Assembly: GCA_910587285.1 (NCBI GenBank) | Contig: CAJULM010000041.1 | Span: 1-24,669, forward strand | DNA: 24,669 nucleotides | Source of the DNA: an uncultured Oscillospiraceae bacterium | Lineage (GTDB): Bacteria; Bacillota; Clostridia; Oscillospirales; Oscillospiraceae | Direction of reading: 5' to 3' | Shown here: piece by piece, positions 23,094-24,669 of the stretch | Layout of the letters: each line of letters begins with the position of its first letter | Position numbering within the stretch: the first letter of the stretch is position 1 | The notes under the pieces: generated by a model | The model's database searches: none | Told to the model about the DNA's origin: nothing | The model's input: only the letters and a program-made list of their open reading frames with translations | Translations under genes and position numbers: made by a program

Positions 23094-24415
23094 TCCTCCA
23101 CCTCCCCGGTCAGGTCCCCGTCGGACACCCCGGTGACGCGCACCCACACGAACTCCCCGGCCGGAACCAACCCCGCCGCCGTGAACAGCACCCGGCCGTC
23201 GATGTCTACCGAGTCGGCGTAGGTGCGGCCCACGTAGCAGCCCGCCTCGGCGTCAAAGCCCTCGCACAAGACCTCCATGCACGTCCCCAGCCGGTCCTCG
23301 TTGTACTCATCCATAATCCGGGATTGAAGGTCCACCACCAGCTCCACCCGCCGCTGGGCCACATCCGGGTCCACTTGGTTTTCCATGGCGGCGGCCAGGG
23401 TGCCCTCCTCCGGGGAGAACTGGAACACCCCCGCCCGCTGGAGCTTCTGCTCCCGCAAAAACTCGCACAGCTCCTCAAACTCCGCCTCGCCCTCGCCGGG
23501 CAGACCACAGATGAGGGAGGTGCGCAGCACCACGTCCGGCATGGCCGCGCGCAGCTTGGCAAACAGGGCCTCAATCTCCGCTTTGGTGCTTCGGCGGCGC
23601 ATAGCCTTCAAGATGCCGTCGTTGGCGTGCTGGATGGGAATATCCAGGTAGCGGACGATTTTCTTTTCCCGGGCAATGACGGCAATCAGTTCGTCCGTCA
23701 CCGCCTCGGGGTAGAGGTAATGCAGGCGAATCCAGTGGAAGTCCAGCTTACACAGCTCGGTGAGCAGCCCCGCCAGGGTGGTTCCGTCCTTCAAATCCCA
23801 CCCGTAGCGGGTGATATCCTGGGCGATGACAATGAGCTCCTTCACGCCGCTGTCCGCCAGCCCCTTGGCCTCCGCCAGCAGGGACGCCATGGGGCGGCTG
23901 CGATATTTTCCCCGCAGCTTGGGAATGATGCAGAAGGCACAGCCGTTGGAGCAGCCCTCGGCGATTTTCAGATAGGCCGTCCATGGCGGGGTGGTCACCC
24001 AGCGCGCCCCGTCCTCATACGTGCGGTGGATATCGCCGAAGCATTCCGGCCGCTCCCCCGCCATCACCCGCTCCACGGCGGACACCACATCGGTGTAGCT
24101 CCCGGTGCCCAACAGGCCGTCCACCTCGGGCAGCTCGGCGCGGATGTCCTCCGAATAGCGCTGGCTGAGGCAGCCCGCCACCAGCAGCTTATTCAGCTTC
24201 CCGGCATTTTTCAGCGCCGCCAGCTCCAAAATGCTGTCGATGGCCTCGCTCTTAGCGGACTCGATGAAACCGCAGGTGTTGAGCACCGCCACGTCCGCGC
24301 CGTCCGGGTCGCCGGTGACGGTATGGCCTGCGTCCCGGCACAGAGCCATCATCTGCTCAGTGTTCACCAGGTTTTTGGCGCAGCCAAGGGAAATAAATGC
24401 AACCTTATAGCTCAA
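23090..24415 (-). CDS. rimO: Ribosomal protein S12 methylthiotransferase RimO
   Basis: RimO is a radical-SAM enzyme that adds a methylthio group to the conserved aspartate of ribosomal protein S12. The 441-residue product has the N-terminal UPF0004 cluster ligands C12 (ISLGCAKNLVNTE), C48 (NTCGFI) and C82 (VAGC), the radical-SAM motif C155-x3-C159-x2-C162 (CSNGCAFCIIPKLRGKYRSR), and a C-terminal TRAM domain. ISLGCAKNLVNTE with GCSNGCAFCIIP is typical of RimO; MiaB differs at these motifs. The start is TTG 24413-24415 with GGAGG 7 bases upstream; no in-frame ATG gives a better fit before the conserved N-terminus. It overlaps the next gene by 4 bases. Confidence 0.96.
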   Translation of the reverse strand: MSYKVAFISLGCAKNLVNTEQMMALCRDAGHTVTGDPDGADVAVLNTCGFIESAKSEAIDSILELAALKNAGKLNKLLVAGCLSQRYSEDIRAELPEVDGLLGTGSYTDVVSAVERVMAGERPECFGDIHRTYEDGARWVTTPPWTAYLKIAEGCSNGCAFCIIPKLRGKYRSRPMASLLAEAKGLADSGVKELIVIAQDITRYGWDLKDGTTLAGLLTELCKLDFHWIRLHYLYPEAVTDELIAVIAREKKIVRYLDIPIQHANDGILKAMRRRSTKAEIEALFAKLRAAMPDVVLRTSLICGLPGEGEAEFEELCEFLREQKLQRAGVFQFSPEEGTLAAAMENQVDPDVAQRRVELVVDLQSRIMDEYNEDRLGTCMEVLCEGFDAEAGCYVGRTYADSVDIDGRVLFTAAGLVPAGEFVWVRVTGVSDGDLTGEVEE

Positions 24416-24430
24416 AGCAAATCCTCCACA

Positions 24431-24669
24431 TCATTGGGATAATTCTTCTATCAAGACAATGCAATGGTAGACCATCCCGCTGCCGCTCCGGCCTGGGATG
24501 GGCACATACTGGACGCGCAGCCGCTGCCCTTCCCGAATCAGGCCGCCGCCCCGCTTGAACCAAAACCGCATGGGGTAGCCGGGAAGCCCGCTGTCAAATG
24601 TCTTCGGTCCGCTGGCAAACTCCACGCCATTGATGGTAAATACCTCAAAATATTCCCAAAAATCCTGGC
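24431..24669 (-). CDS. Hypothetical protein, C-terminal part (cut by window end)
   Basis: The frame is open from the right window edge to the TAA/TGA stop at 24431, at least 79 codons, and continues upstream of a GTG at 24623-24625, so the gene is probably 5'-truncated and not a short ORF. Visible sequence includes WEYFEVFTINGVEFASG, a PGYPMRFWFKRGGGL block, then QRLRVQYVPIPG and a final hydrophobic VYHCIVLIEEL. The pattern (F-x-INGVEF ... GY ... GG-x-I ... L-x-I-x-YV ... IV-x-IE-L) resembles the C-terminal domain of small clostridial membrane-associated hypothetical proteins. No function can be given. It stops 15 bases before the rimO start. Confidence 0.6.
   Translation of the reverse strand, partial: QDFWEYFEVFTINGVEFASGPKTFDSGLPGYPMRFWFKRGGGLIREGQRLRVQYVPIPGRSGSGMVYHCIVLIEELSQ

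Overview
The window is a high-GC Firmicutes-type chromosome segment. Conserved Bacillota gene order (yqfC-yqfD-phoH-ybeY-era-yqzL-recO-mutS2; dgt-dnaG-rpoD; rimO-pgsA), the sporulation genes yqfC/yqfD, strong GGAGG-type ribosome binding sites and SLH-bearing surface proteins together suggest a spore-forming gut Clostridia, most likely Oscillospirales (Flavonifractor/Pseudoflavonifractor-like). The genus is inference. Bases 1-29 match the 3' part of the Illumina TruSeq read-2 adapter, so the left edge is a contig end with untrimmed adapter and not natural sequence.

Layout. (i) 30-1515, minus strand: the 5' part of uvrC, a gene-free stretch holding a hairpin repeat element, and a stand-alone ptsH (HPr) with its own promoter and terminator. 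(ii) 1753-12508, minus strand: one long gene train that reads, in transcription order, yqfC, yqfD, phoH, ybeY, acyltransferase, lipoprotein, era, nucleotidyltransferase, GNAT, yqzL-like, recO, mutS2. The housekeeping genes serve sporulation, rRNA/ribosome maturation and recombination. The acyltransferase/lipoprotein pair sits where dgkA-cdd usually lie, and the nucleotidyltransferase/GNAT pair is an extra insertion. (iii) 12571-14061, plus strand: an RluA-type pseudouridine synthase followed by a compositionally foreign GNAT. (iv) 14110-18975, minus strand: the replication/transcription cluster dgt, yigZ, dnaG, rpoD. (v) 19156-20103, plus strand: a PiT-type phosphate permease. (vi) 20163-21839, minus strand: a secreted beta-helix/SLH-domain protein whose leader carries two adjoining perfect palindromes. 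(vii) 22003-24669, minus strand: rimO, an unrecognised ORF and pgsA with 4-base overlaps, preceded by a partial hypothetical gene at the right edge.

The most unusual non-coding signal is a 79-base element at 961-1039 and 10908-10986. Both copies align without gaps around a 35-base hairpin with constant ends and a core that changes on both arms, so pairing is preserved. The second copy is flanked by 30-base perfect direct repeats, one of which forms the end of yqfD. The second notable signal is the double palindrome (21868-21893 and 21891-21908) just downstream of the predicted promoter of the surface protein gene. No RNA genes, CRISPR arrays, insertion sequences or phage genes were seen.
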